Under the pieces are notes generated by a model. It was not told where the DNA came from. It searched no databases and saw only the letters and a list, made by a program, of their open reading frames with translations. A DNA stretch of 12,395 nucleotides from Coriobacteriaceae bacterium (lineage in GTDB: Bacteria; Actinomycetota; Coriobacteriia; Coriobacteriales; Eggerthellaceae): assembly GCA_015062635.1 (NCBI GenBank), contig SUUF01000058.1, forward strand, positions 1-12,395, in the 5' to 3' direction. Numbering within the stretch: position 1 is the first letter of the stretch; the number at the start of each line of letters is the position of its first letter. The position numbers and the translations under genes are program-made. This document shows positions 1-6,350 of this stretch, piece by piece.

Positions 1-44
1 GCCTGTTCGTGTTTGCGCGCCGCCGCGCCCAATCCGAGCAGTAG
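1..44 (+). CDS. C-terminal end of an upstream gene, probably a membrane protein (partial)
   Basis: The frame starting at base 3 reads LFVFARRRAQSEQ and stops at TAG 42-44. Hydrophobic residues followed by an Arg cluster and a short polar tail are typical of a last transmembrane helix with a cytoplasmic end. The other two frames stop at 61-63 and 68-70 and give less protein-like ends, but 14 codons are too few to exclude them. The terminator at 83-117 fits a gene ending here. The family cannot be named. Confidence 0.4.
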   Translation, partial: LFVFARRRAQSEQ

Positions 45-82
45 CCCCGAAGCCACGGGCTAGCCGCTAACGGCGAAAGGAA

Positions 83-117
83 CCGCCGCATCCCACACGG
101 GGTGCGGCGGTTTTTTT
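83..117 (+). terminator. Rho-independent terminator
   Basis: The arm ccgccgcatccc (83-94) pairs with ggggtgcggcgg (99-110) around an acac loop, giving a 12-bp stem with one T-G wobble. Seven T residues follow directly (111-117). This is a textbook intrinsic terminator for the gene entering from the left, and it isolates the topA transcription unit. Confidence 0.93.
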
Positions 118-144
118 GCGGGAAGCTGATGCCTGGGTGTACCG

Positions 145-268
145 GGTCCACAAGTGTGTCCCCGGACGCCCGGGGACATACTCCGGTCGCCACATGTATG
201 TCCCCGGTCGCCACATGTATGTCCCCGGTCGCCACATGTATGTCCCCGGTCGCCACATGTATGTCCCC
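145..268. repeat. 21-bp tandem repeat array upstream of topA
   Basis: Four identical 21-bp units (ggtcgccacatg...tatgtcccc) occupy 185-205, 206-226, 227-247 and 248-268. A decayed fifth copy lies at 145-163, with a 2-base deletion and two substitutions. A 10-base inverted fragment, ggggacatac, lies at 172-181. Each unit contains the short dyad acat-gt-atgt. The perfect identity of the four copies suggests recent expansion or homogenisation. A 21-bp period equals two helical turns of B-DNA, so the dyads would lie on one face. It is not a CRISPR array because there are no spacers. The function is unknown: candidates are an operator array, a REP-type element, or a neutral variable-number repeat. 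Confidence 0.93.
157..178. repeat. Inverted repeat at the left edge of the 21-bp array
   Basis: tgtccccgg (157-165) and ccggggaca (170-178) form a perfect 9-bp stem with a 4-base loop. The left arm is the end of the decayed repeat copy and the right arm is an inverted copy of the same motif. The palindrome therefore seems built from repeat material, as in REP/BIME-type elements. No T tract follows, so it is unlikely to be a terminator. Confidence 0.75.
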
Positions 269-276
269 AATGGACA
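262..276. repeat. Small inverted repeat at the right edge of the array
   Basis: tgtcc (262-266) and ggaca (272-276) flank a ccaat loop. The left arm is the end of the last perfect unit, so the array is closed on both sides by tgtcc/ggaca palindromes. The stem is only 5 bp and could be chance. Confidence 0.4.
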
Positions 277-301
277 CAATCATGCGGGTTTGGGGCTTTC
301 C

Positions 302-338
302 TTGTGTCGGCCGCCGGTTTTCCGCTAGTATTGCTAGC
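302..338 (+). promoter_or_regulatory. Candidate topA promoter and short dyad
   Basis: A poor -35-like TTGTGT (302-307) and a TAGTAT -10-like hexamer (326-331) are separated by 18 bases. The -10 overlaps a 5-bp inverted repeat, gctag (324-328) and ctagc (334-338). This AT-richer stretch (269-376) is the only non-repeat DNA between the array and topA and is the natural place for a promoter. The hexamers match consensus weakly. Confidence 0.3.
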
Positions 339-376
339 TAATCCCCGCACACGTTAATAAAAGAAAGGGGCATCGT

Positions 377-2902
377 GTGAAACTCATAGTGACCGAGAAG
401 AACAACGTCGCGCAAAACATCGCCAAGCTCGTGGGGGCGGGCAAGGGCAAGGCCGACAAGGTGTACTCGACCCCTGTGTACCGCTGCGAGATGGACGGCG
501 AAGAGGCCGTGATCATCGGCCTGCGCGGGCACATCTTGGAACCCGATTTCGCGACAAAGCTGGAATACAAGAAGAACCGCGGCTGGAAGGGCATCGATTC
601 CGACGGCCGCCCAATGGAGGCGCACCTGCCGCGCGGGCTGGCAAAGCCGCCCTACAAGACCAAGCGCAAGCCGTTCCTGGCCGACGGCATCGACCTGAAG
701 GGCTGGAAGATGGATGCGCTGCCGTACCTCGTGTATGCGCCCATCGAGAAGCTCCCGAAGGAAAAGGAGATCATCCGCTCGCTGAAGAACCTCGCGAAGA
801 AGGCCGACAGCGTCATCATCGCGACCGACTTCGACCGCGAGGGCGAGCTCATCGGCATGGACGCGCTTTCGATGATCCGCGAGGCCAACCCCGACGTGCC
901 GGCGCTGCGCGCCCGCTATTCGGCGGTTACCAAGGAAGAGATCACCCACGCGTTCAACAACCTGGTCGAGCTCGACTTCGACCTGGCCAACGCCGGCGAG
1001 TCGCGCCAGGACATCGACCTCATCTGGGGCGCGGTGCTCACGCGCTACCTCACGCTCGTGAAGTTCGGCGGCTACGGAAACGTGCGTTCGGCCGGCCGCG
1101 TCCAGACGCCCACGCTCGCGCTGGTGGTGGCCAAGGAACGCGAGCGCCTGGCCTTCGTGCCCGAGGACTACTGGGTGGTCCACGGCGCGTTCAACCAGGC
1201 GGGGCAGGACCTCGACATCATTCACCGCACGGCGCGCTTCAAGAACGAGGCCGAGGCCAACGCAGTGCTCGAGCATGTGGAAGGCGCGACGTCGGGCCTC
1301 GTCACCGAGGTCGAGAAGCGCAGCCGCAAGGTTCCCGCGCCCGCGCCCTTCAACACGACGAGCCTGATGGCGGCCGCATCGGCCGAGGGCATCACGCCGG
1401 GCCGCGCGATGCGCCTGGCGGAAAGCCTGTACATGGACGGCTACATTTCCTACCCGCGCGTCGACAACACGGTGTACCCGGCGTCGCTCGACCTGCGCGA
1501 CGTCGTGAAGCGCATCTCGGGCAACCCCGCCTACCGGCCCTATTGCGAGAGCCTGTTGAAGCAGGACAAGCTCTCGCCCACGCGCGGCCGCAAGGAAGAG
1601 ACCGACCATCCGCCGATCTATCCCACCGGCGTGGCGACGCCCGACATGCTGCCGCCGGCCGAATACAAGCTGTACAACCTGGTGGCGCGCCGGTTCCTGG
1701 CGACGCTTTCGGGCCCGGCGACCATCGAGGGCACGAAGGTGACCATCGAGGTGAACGGCGAGCCCTTCGTCGCGCGCGGCGACGTGCTCGTGAAGCCGGG
1801 CTTCAGGGCCATCTACCCCTATGGCAGCAAGAAGGACGAGGAGCTGCCCGCGATGAGCGAGGGCGAGCGCATAACCTTCAACGGCGCGCGCGTCGAGGCG
1901 AAGCAGACCGAACCGCCCGCCCGCTATTCGCAGGGTCGCCTGCTGCAGGAGATGGAAAAACACGGCCTGGGCACGAAATCGACCCGCCACAGCATCATCG
2001 AGCGCCTGTACCAGGTGAAATACGTGCAGGGCAACCCCATCGAGCCGAGCGCGCTGGGCATGGCGGTGTGCGACGCGCTGGGCACCTTCGCCCCGCATGT
2101 GACGAGCCCCGACATGACGGCCGATCTCGAGCAGAAGATGAACGCCATCGCCGCCGGCGAGATGCCGAAGAGCGAGGTCGTCGAGGTGAGCCGCAACCTG
2201 CTGGCCGAACAGCTCGGCGAGCTGATGCCGCACTCCGAAGAGGTGAACGCGGCGCTTTCCGATGCCGTGGCGGCCGACGCCTATGTGGGGAAGTGCCCGA
2301 AATGCGGCAAGGACCTGCAGCTGCGCGCGAGCCAGAAGACGCGCTCGATGTTCATCGGGTGCGCGGGCTGGCCCGAATGCGACGTGACCTACCCGCTGCC
2401 GTCGGGCCGTGTGGAAAGCCAGGAGCAGACCTGCCCGACCTGCGGCATGCCGCAGGTGAAGGTGACGGCCTTCCGCCAGAAGCCCCGCGTGATATGCATC
2501 GACCCGAACTGCGCGACGAACCAGGAGCCCGACGTGCTGGTGGGCATGTGCCCGACGTGCGCCGAGGCGGGCCGCGACGGCAAGCTCTGGGCGAAGCGCA
2601 ACCCGCGTTCGCTCAAGCGCTTCATCCGCTGCGAGAACTACGAGGAATGCAACACGAGCTATCCGCTGCCGCAGTACGGCACGCTCGAGGCGACATCCGA
2701 GACCTGCGAGGACTGCGGTGCGCCGATGGTCGTGGTGACGACGCAGCGCGGGCCGTGGAAGCTGTGCCCGAACTTCGATTGCCCGGGCAAGGAACGCCGC
2801 GAGGCCGAGAAGAAGGCCAAGGCGGCGGAACGCGCCGCCAAGAAGGAAGCCGACGGCAAGGGCGGCAAGGGCGCCCGCGGAAGGCGCCGCAAGTCGAGCT
2901 AG
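377..2902 (+). CDS. topA: DNA topoisomerase I, type IA, archaeal/TopB-like, with C-terminal zinc ribbons
   Basis: This enzyme relaxes negative supercoils by cutting one strand through a 5'-phosphotyrosine. The 841-residue protein starts at GTG, 7 bases after AAAGGGG. The TOPRIM domain carries Glu7 and the acidic motif DFDRE (Asp151, Asp153, Glu155). SAGRVQTP begins at Ser238. The catalytic Tyr359 sits in YISYPRVD, with Arg361 following. Four Cys clusters follow from about residue 640 (C640, C643, C662 and C668 form the first; another starts at C686). The last 35 or so residues are Lys/Arg/Ala-rich and probably contact DNA. The motifs SYPR and SAGRVQTPTL are more typical of archaeal topoisomerase I and bacterial TopB than of the usual bacterial TopA (YxTYMRTD, SAGRVQS). 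Several zinc ribbons argue for a TopA role. It stands behind its own leader and repeat array; fumA follows after 46 bases. Confidence 0.93.
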   Translation: MKLIVTEKNNVAQNIAKLVGAGKGKADKVYSTPVYRCEMDGEEAVIIGLRGHILEPDFATKLEYKKNRGWKGIDSDGRPMEAHLPRGLAKPPYKTKRKPFLADGIDLKGWKMDALPYLVYAPIEKLPKEKEIIRSLKNLAKKADSVIIATDFDREGELIGMDALSMIREANPDVPALRARYSAVTKEEITHAFNNLVELDFDLANAGESRQDIDLIWGAVLTRYLTLVKFGGYGNVRSAGRVQTPTLALVVAKERERLAFVPEDYWVVHGAFNQAGQDLDIIHRTARFKNEAEANAVLEHVEGATSGLVTEVEKRSRKVPAPAPFNTTSLMAAASAEGITPGRAMRLAESLYMDGYISYPRVDNTVYPASLDLRDVVKRISGNPAYRPYCESLLKQDKLSPTRGRKEETDHPPIYPTGVATPDMLPPAEYKLYNLVARRFLATLSGPATIEGTKVTIEVNGEPFVARGDVLVKPGFRAIYPYGSKKDEELPAMSEGERITFNGARVEAKQTEPPARYSQGRLLQEMEKHGLGTKSTRHSIIERLYQVKYVQGNPIEPSALGMAVCDALGTFAPHVTSPDMTADLEQKMNAIAAGEMPKSEVVEVSRNLLAEQLGELMPHSEEVNAALSDAVAADAYVGKCPKCGKDLQLRASQKTRSMFIGCAGWPECDVTYPLPSGRVESQEQTCPTCGMPQVKVTAFRQKPRVICIDPNCATNQEPDVLVGMCPTCAEAGRDGKLWAKRNPRSLKRFIRCENYEECNTSYPLPQYGTLEATSETCEDCGAPMVVVTTQRGPWKLCPNFDCPGKERREAEKKAKAAERAAKKEADGKGGKGARGRRRKSS

Positions 2903-2904
2903 GC

Positions 2905-2919
2905 TGCCGGCCGCCGGCA
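2905..2919 (+). other. Small hairpin between topA and fumA
   Basis: tgccgg (2905-2910) and ccggca (2914-2919) flank a ccg loop just after the topA stop. No T tract follows and the fumA ribosome site lies 19 bases further on. It may be a processing or attenuation structure, or a by-product of GC-rich sequence. Confidence 0.3.
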
Positions 2920-2948
2920 CGGGCCGGGCGGCCAGGGAAGGAGTCGCC

Positions 2949-3791
2949 GTGAAGACCATCACGAGGGAGCAGGTGGCGGCGGTGCTGCGCGATGCGATTC
3001 CGCAGCTCGCATTCGACCTGCCGCAAGACATCGAGCAGGCCCTGCGCGACGCGGCGCAGCGCGAGGAATCGCCCCGTGCGGCCGAGGTGCTAAACCTGCT
3101 GCTGGAAAACGCCCGGATGGCGCATGAGGACCGCGTGGCCATCTGCCAGGACACGGGCAGCGTGTGGGTGTGCCTGGAGGCGGGCCCCGACGTGCTGGTG
3201 GCCGGCGATGCGCTCGCCGACGTGGACGCCGCCGTGGGGGCGGCCTACACCGAGGGCAACCTGCGCAAATCCATCGTGCGCGACGCGCTGTTCGACCGTG
3301 CGAACACCGGCGACAACACGCCGGCCTTCACCGAGGTGCACCTGGTTGAGCGCCCCGGCGCCCGCCTGCACGTGATGCTGAAGGGCGGCGGGTCCGACAA
3401 CGCGAGCCGCGTGACGATGCTCGTGCCCGGCGCGGGCAAGCAGGGCATCGTCGACGAGCTGCTGGCCTGCGTGCGCCTGAAGGCCGCGAACGCCTGCCCG
3501 CCGCTCGTCATCGGCGTGGGCATCGGCGGGACCTTCGACAAGGTCGCCGGCCTCGCGAAACAGGCGTTGATGCGCCCGATCGGGCAGCCCAACCCCGACG
3601 CGCGGGCCGCCGCGCTCGAGGAGGAGCTGCTGGCCCTCGTGAATGCCACGGGCATCGGGGCCGGCGCCCTGGGCGGCGCGACGACGGCGCTCGCCGTGCG
3701 GGTGCAGACGGCGCCGTGCCACATCGCGGCCCTGCCGCTTGCCATCAACATGGGATGCTCGGCCATGCGCCGCGGCACCTACGAACTGTAA
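2949..3791 (+). CDS. fumA: Class I fumarate hydratase, alpha subunit (N-terminal domain)
   Basis: This is the catalytic, [4Fe-4S]-carrying half of a two-subunit class I fumarase, which interconverts fumarate and malate in the cytoplasm. The 280-residue length is normal for the split form. The three expected cluster cysteines are visible: Cys66 in ICQDTG, Cys183 in NACPPLVIG, and Cys270 in NMGCSAMRRG. KGGGSDNAS and GIGGTFDK are further family signatures. The GTG start is supported by AAGGAG five bases upstream. The beta subunit follows after 56 bases. The same fold is used by L-tartrate dehydratase (TtdA/TtdB), so the substrate is not proved, but fumarate is the usual assignment in anaerobes. 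An oxygen-sensitive cluster enzyme fits an anaerobic host. Confidence 0.92.
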   Translation: MKTITREQVAAVLRDAIPQLAFDLPQDIEQALRDAAQREESPRAAEVLNLLLENARMAHEDRVAICQDTGSVWVCLEAGPDVLVAGDALADVDAAVGAAYTEGNLRKSIVRDALFDRANTGDNTPAFTEVHLVERPGARLHVMLKGGGSDNASRVTMLVPGAGKQGIVDELLACVRLKAANACPPLVIGVGIGGTFDKVAGLAKQALMRPIGQPNPDARAAALEEELLALVNATGIGAGALGGATTALAVRVQTAPCHIAALPLAINMGCSAMRRGTYEL

Positions 3792-3801
3792 GCCGACCGA
3801 C

Positions 3802-3819
3802 CGCCCGCGGGTGCGGGCG
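3802..3819 (+). other. Hairpin in the fumA-fumB spacer
   Basis: cgcccgc (3802-3808) and gcgggcg (3813-3819) form a perfect 7-bp stem with a gggt loop. No T tract is present. It could tune relative expression or mRNA stability of the two subunits; termination between subunits of one enzyme is unlikely. Confidence 0.45.
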
Positions 3820-3847
3820 ATTCATCTCACGCAGAAAGGCGAGGCGC

Positions 3848-4399
3848 ATGTCAGAGACCATCAAGCTGACGCTTCCACTGGAAAAGGAAGAACTCGCGAA
3901 GCTGCGCGCGGGCGATGCGTGCACGTTGACGGGTCCCCTGTACACGTTGCGCGACGCCGGGCACATCCGCCTGCTCGCCGAGCTCGACGCGCAGGGCAGC
4001 GACGAGCTGCCCTATGGGCTTTCCGGCCAGGCCATCTTCTACGCCGGCCCCACGCCGGCGGCGGCCGGGCGCCCGTTCGGCGCCATCGGCCCCACCACCG
4101 CGAGCCGCATGGATTTCGCGGCGCCGCGCCTGCACCGGGCGGGCGTGGTGGCAACCATCGGCAAGGGAACGAGGTCCGATGCCGTGAAGCAGGCCTGCGT
4201 GCAGACGGGCTCGGTGTACTTCGTGGCGGTGGGCGGCGCAGCCGCTTATCTTGCGAAGTGCGTGGAAAGTTCCACCACCGTGGCGTATGATGACCTGGGC
4301 ACCGAGGCCCTGCGACGCATCGAGGTCGTGGATTTCCCGGTGTTCGTCGGCGTCGACACCACGGGCGCGGATGTATACGAACAAGCTGCGGGCGCCTAG
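3848..4399 (+). CDS. fumB: Class I fumarate hydratase, beta subunit (C-terminal domain)
   Basis: This 183-residue protein is the second half of the fumarase. It contributes the swivelling domain that completes the active site with the alpha subunit. The family motifs SGQAIFYAGPTP, GPTTASRMD and TIGKG are present, and the length is usual for the split beta subunit. The start chosen is ATG 3848 (MSETIKLTLPL), preceded by GAAAGGCGAGG. An in-frame extension back to 3716 overlaps fumA and is not protein-like. As with the alpha subunit, a tartrate dehydratase role cannot be excluded. The symbol here means beta subunit, not the E. coli single-chain FumB. The next gene, tmk, begins 31 bases downstream. 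Confidence 0.9.
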   Translation: MSETIKLTLPLEKEELAKLRAGDACTLTGPLYTLRDAGHIRLLAELDAQGSDELPYGLSGQAIFYAGPTPAAAGRPFGAIGPTTASRMDFAAPRLHRAGVVATIGKGTRSDAVKQACVQTGSVYFVAVGGAAAYLAKCVESSTTVAYDDLGTEALRRIEVVDFPVFVGVDTTGADVYEQAAGA

Positions 4400-4430
4400 C
4401 GCGGCCGCACCGGATAGGATCGACCGAACG

Positions 4431-5204
4431 ATGGGCATAGGCGAAGGCAAGGGCGAGGGCCCCGGCATCTTCATCACATTCGAAGGCGGCGACGGCGCCG
4501 GCAAGACGACGCATCTGAACTTCCTGGCGAACGCGCTGCGGCAGCAGGGATGCGAGGTCGTGTGCCTGCGCGAGCCCGGCGGCACCTCCATCGGCGAGGA
4601 TTTGCGCGCCGTCGTGCTCGACGAGAACAATTCCGCGATGGCCGACGAGACCGAGCTGCTCATTTACGAGGCGGCCCGCGCGCAGCTCGTGCGCGAGGTC
4701 ATCATCCCGGCCTTGCAGCAAGACAAGGTGGTGCTCTGCGACCGTTTCTACGACTCGACGATCGCCTACCAGGCCTATGGCCGCGGCCTGCCCATACAGG
4801 CCGTGAAGATGGCGAACAACTTCGCCTGCCAGGGCGTGCACCCGTGCCGCACCATCATGCTCACCACGGGCGACGAGGACGATTCGGTGCTCGAGGGGCT
4901 GCAGCGCGCGACGAAGCACGGCGAGGCCGACCGCCTCGAGCAGGCGGGCATCGCCTTCCACGCGAACGTCCGCCGCGGTTTCCGCGAGATCGCCGAGGCG
5001 AATCCCGAGCGCATCCGCGTGGTGTCGTCCGCGGTGCCGAAGCCCCAGACGGCGCGCGCGGTTTTCCGCGAGATCGCCGACATCTTCGAGTGGGGCGATG
5101 TCGACGAGCGGTTCGGGCGCGAATTCTTCGATTCCATCGAGCTCGTGAACACCGACGCCAAGGCGGTCGTCGACCAGGGCTCGAACCCGGCGCGGGCGGA
5201 ATAG
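4431..5204 (+). CDS. tmk: Thymidylate kinase (dTMP kinase)
   Basis: The enzyme phosphorylates dTMP to dTDP with ATP, the last committed step before dTTP. Of 257 residues, the P-loop GGDGAGKT is at 19-26, the REPGGTSIGEDLR substrate motif follows, DRFYDST starts at Asp104, and the lid region reads RATKHGEADRLE. ATG 4431 is preferred because the kinase fold starts about 12 residues later and upstream codons overlap fumB; AGGAT 10 bases upstream is a modest ribosome site. Two points are odd. The usual LD[VL]xP strand-end before the lid reads LTTGDEDD, with Thr where Asp is expected. The protein also runs some 40 residues past the usual 205-215, with an acidic C-terminus. holB starts 9 bases after the stop, so the two are surely cotranscribed. 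Confidence 0.93.
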   Translation: MGIGEGKGEGPGIFITFEGGDGAGKTTHLNFLANALRQQGCEVVCLREPGGTSIGEDLRAVVLDENNSAMADETELLIYEAARAQLVREVIIPALQQDKVVLCDRFYDSTIAYQAYGRGLPIQAVKMANNFACQGVHPCRTIMLTTGDEDDSVLEGLQRATKHGEADRLEQAGIAFHANVRRGFREIAEANPERIRVVSSAVPKPQTARAVFREIADIFEWGDVDERFGREFFDSIELVNTDAKAVVDQGSNPARAE

Positions 5205-5213
5205 GCGGCGCGC

Positions 5214-6350
5214 ATGCCCGACGTGTTCGATAGCGTGTACGGCCAGCCGAAGGTGCGCGAGTTCCTGCGCCGCACCATCGCGACGGGGCGCATCTCGCAT
5301 GCCTACCTGTTCACGGGCCTGGCCGGCTCGAACAAGACCCAGGCGGCCTACGCCTTCGCGCAGGCCGTCGTGTGCGAGCGCCATGCGTGCGGCACGTGCG
5401 ACGATTGCCAGCGCATCCAGCGCCGCAAGCATCCCGACGTGCGCTATTTCGCGCCCGCGGGAGCGTCGGGCTACCTGGTGGAGCAGGTGCGCGACATCGT
5501 GGCCGACGCCGAGGTCGCGCCCATCCGCGCGAAGCGGAAGGTCTACATCATCGACCGCGTCGACCTCCTGGGCGTGCATGCCGCGAACGCGTTCCTGAAG
5601 ACGCTCGAGGAGCCCAAGCCGGGCGTCATCCTCATCTTGCTCGGCCGCACGCGCGATTCCGTGCTGCCCACCATCGTGTCGCGCTGCCAGGTGGTCCCGT
5701 TCCGGCAGATTCCCGCGAACGAGGCGGTGGGCATCCTCGTGCAGAACACGGGCGTCGCGCCCGCGAAGGCCGCCGCCGCGATACAGGCATGCGGCGGGTC
5801 GCTCTCGAAGGCGACCGAATTCGTGCGCAGCCCCGAGCGCATGGCCTACCGCAAGCGCGTGCTCGAATCGCTCGAGGGACTGCATGCCGCCGACGACCTC
5901 GACGTGCTGACGACGGCGGGCGAGCTCGTGGTGGGGGCGAAGGCCCCGCTCGACGCGGTGCGCGCCCAGCAGGAGCGCGAGCTCGAGGAGAACGCCGACT
6001 TCCTGCAGGCATCGGCCCTGCGCCGCATCGAGGCGCGCAACAAGGGCATCCTCGGCATGCAATCGTTCGACTACCTGCGCCAGCTCACGAGCATCATCCG
6101 CTCGTGGCTGCGCGACGTGCTGATGGTGCGCGACGGCATGCCGCAGCTCGTGATGAACGCCGACGCGCTGCCCGGCATCGAGGCGGCCGCGGCGCGGGTG
6201 GATGCCGCCCGCGTTGCCAGGGCGTTACGTGCTGTCGATGAAGCCGACGAGGCCATCGCCTATAATGTATCCCTTGAAACATGCATCGACGTGTTGCTTT
6301 TCGATATCAGAGAGGCGTTGTATGAAACGCATAGCCCCCATACGGCTTGA
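5214..6350 (+). CDS. holB: DNA polymerase III subunit delta' (clamp loader)
   Basis: Delta' is the stator of the clamp-loader complex that opens the beta sliding clamp. The 378-residue protein has an AAA+ module. The Walker A is degenerate (GLAGSNKT, 35-42, Asn40 replacing Gly), and the Walker B region reads IIDRVD (112-117), with Arg115 in place of the catalytic Glu. Both suit a subunit that does not hydrolyse ATP. The zinc-binding cysteines C54, C59, C62 and C65 are intact. HAANAFLKTLEEP (122-134) and the SRC motif (156-158), which supplies the arginine finger to a neighbouring subunit, are conserved. AGGCGG five bases before the ATG is the ribosome site. The gene follows tmk closely and its last 29 bases overlap ricT in another frame. 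Confidence 0.93.
   Translation: MPDVFDSVYGQPKVREFLRRTIATGRISHAYLFTGLAGSNKTQAAYAFAQAVVCERHACGTCDDCQRIQRRKHPDVRYFAPAGASGYLVEQVRDIVADAEVAPIRAKRKVYIIDRVDLLGVHAANAFLKTLEEPKPGVILILLGRTRDSVLPTIVSRCQVVPFRQIPANEAVGILVQNTGVAPAKAAAAIQACGGSLSKATEFVRSPERMAYRKRVLESLEGLHAADDLDVLTTAGELVVGAKAPLDAVRAQQERELEENADFLQASALRRIEARNKGILGMQSFDYLRQLTSIIRSWLRDVLMVRDGMPQLVMNADALPGIEAAAARVDAARVARALRAVDEADEAIAYNVSLETCIDVLLFDIREALYETHSPHTA
6261..6266 (+). promoter_or_regulatory. Possible internal -10 box ahead of ricT
   Basis: A perfect TATAAT lies inside the holB coding region, 55 bases upstream of the ricT start. Such a hexamer is uncommon in this GC-rich DNA. No convincing -35 (TTGACA-like) sits 16-18 bases upstream, so an independent promoter for ricT-pncB is only a possibility. 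Confidence 0.25.

Noticed and set aside
145..268. CRISPR array
   Set aside because: The units abut with no spacers, and there are no cas genes in the window.
60..350. Repeat-encoded peptides (for example GHTCGDR repeated) across the 21-bp array
   Set aside because: A 21-bp period stays in frame in all six frames, so repeat peptides are automatic. There is no ribosome site or homology.
1543..2952. 469-codon + strand frame inside topA
   Set aside because: It is out of frame with topA, Arg/Gly-rich and lacks motifs; the topA frame has continuous zinc-ribbon and catalytic motifs.
338..3154. 938-codon open frame on the minus strand opposite topA
   Set aside because: It is Arg/His/Ala/Leu-rich, shows no motif, and lies antisense to a clearly conserved gene. 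Long antisense frames are expected in GC-rich coding DNA.
5316..5562. Degenerate Walker A and B in HolB as a sign of gene decay
   Set aside because: Delta' subunits commonly lack functional ATPase motifs; the zinc cysteines and SRC motif are intact.
3861..6062. 733-codon minus-strand frame opposite fumB, tmk and holB
   Set aside because: It spans three real genes on the other strand, has shadow composition and no recognisable domain.
6202..6321. In-frame N-terminal extension of RicT inside holB
   Set aside because: RicT similarity begins at MKRIAPIRLEYDP, and a ribosome site directly precedes ATG 6322.
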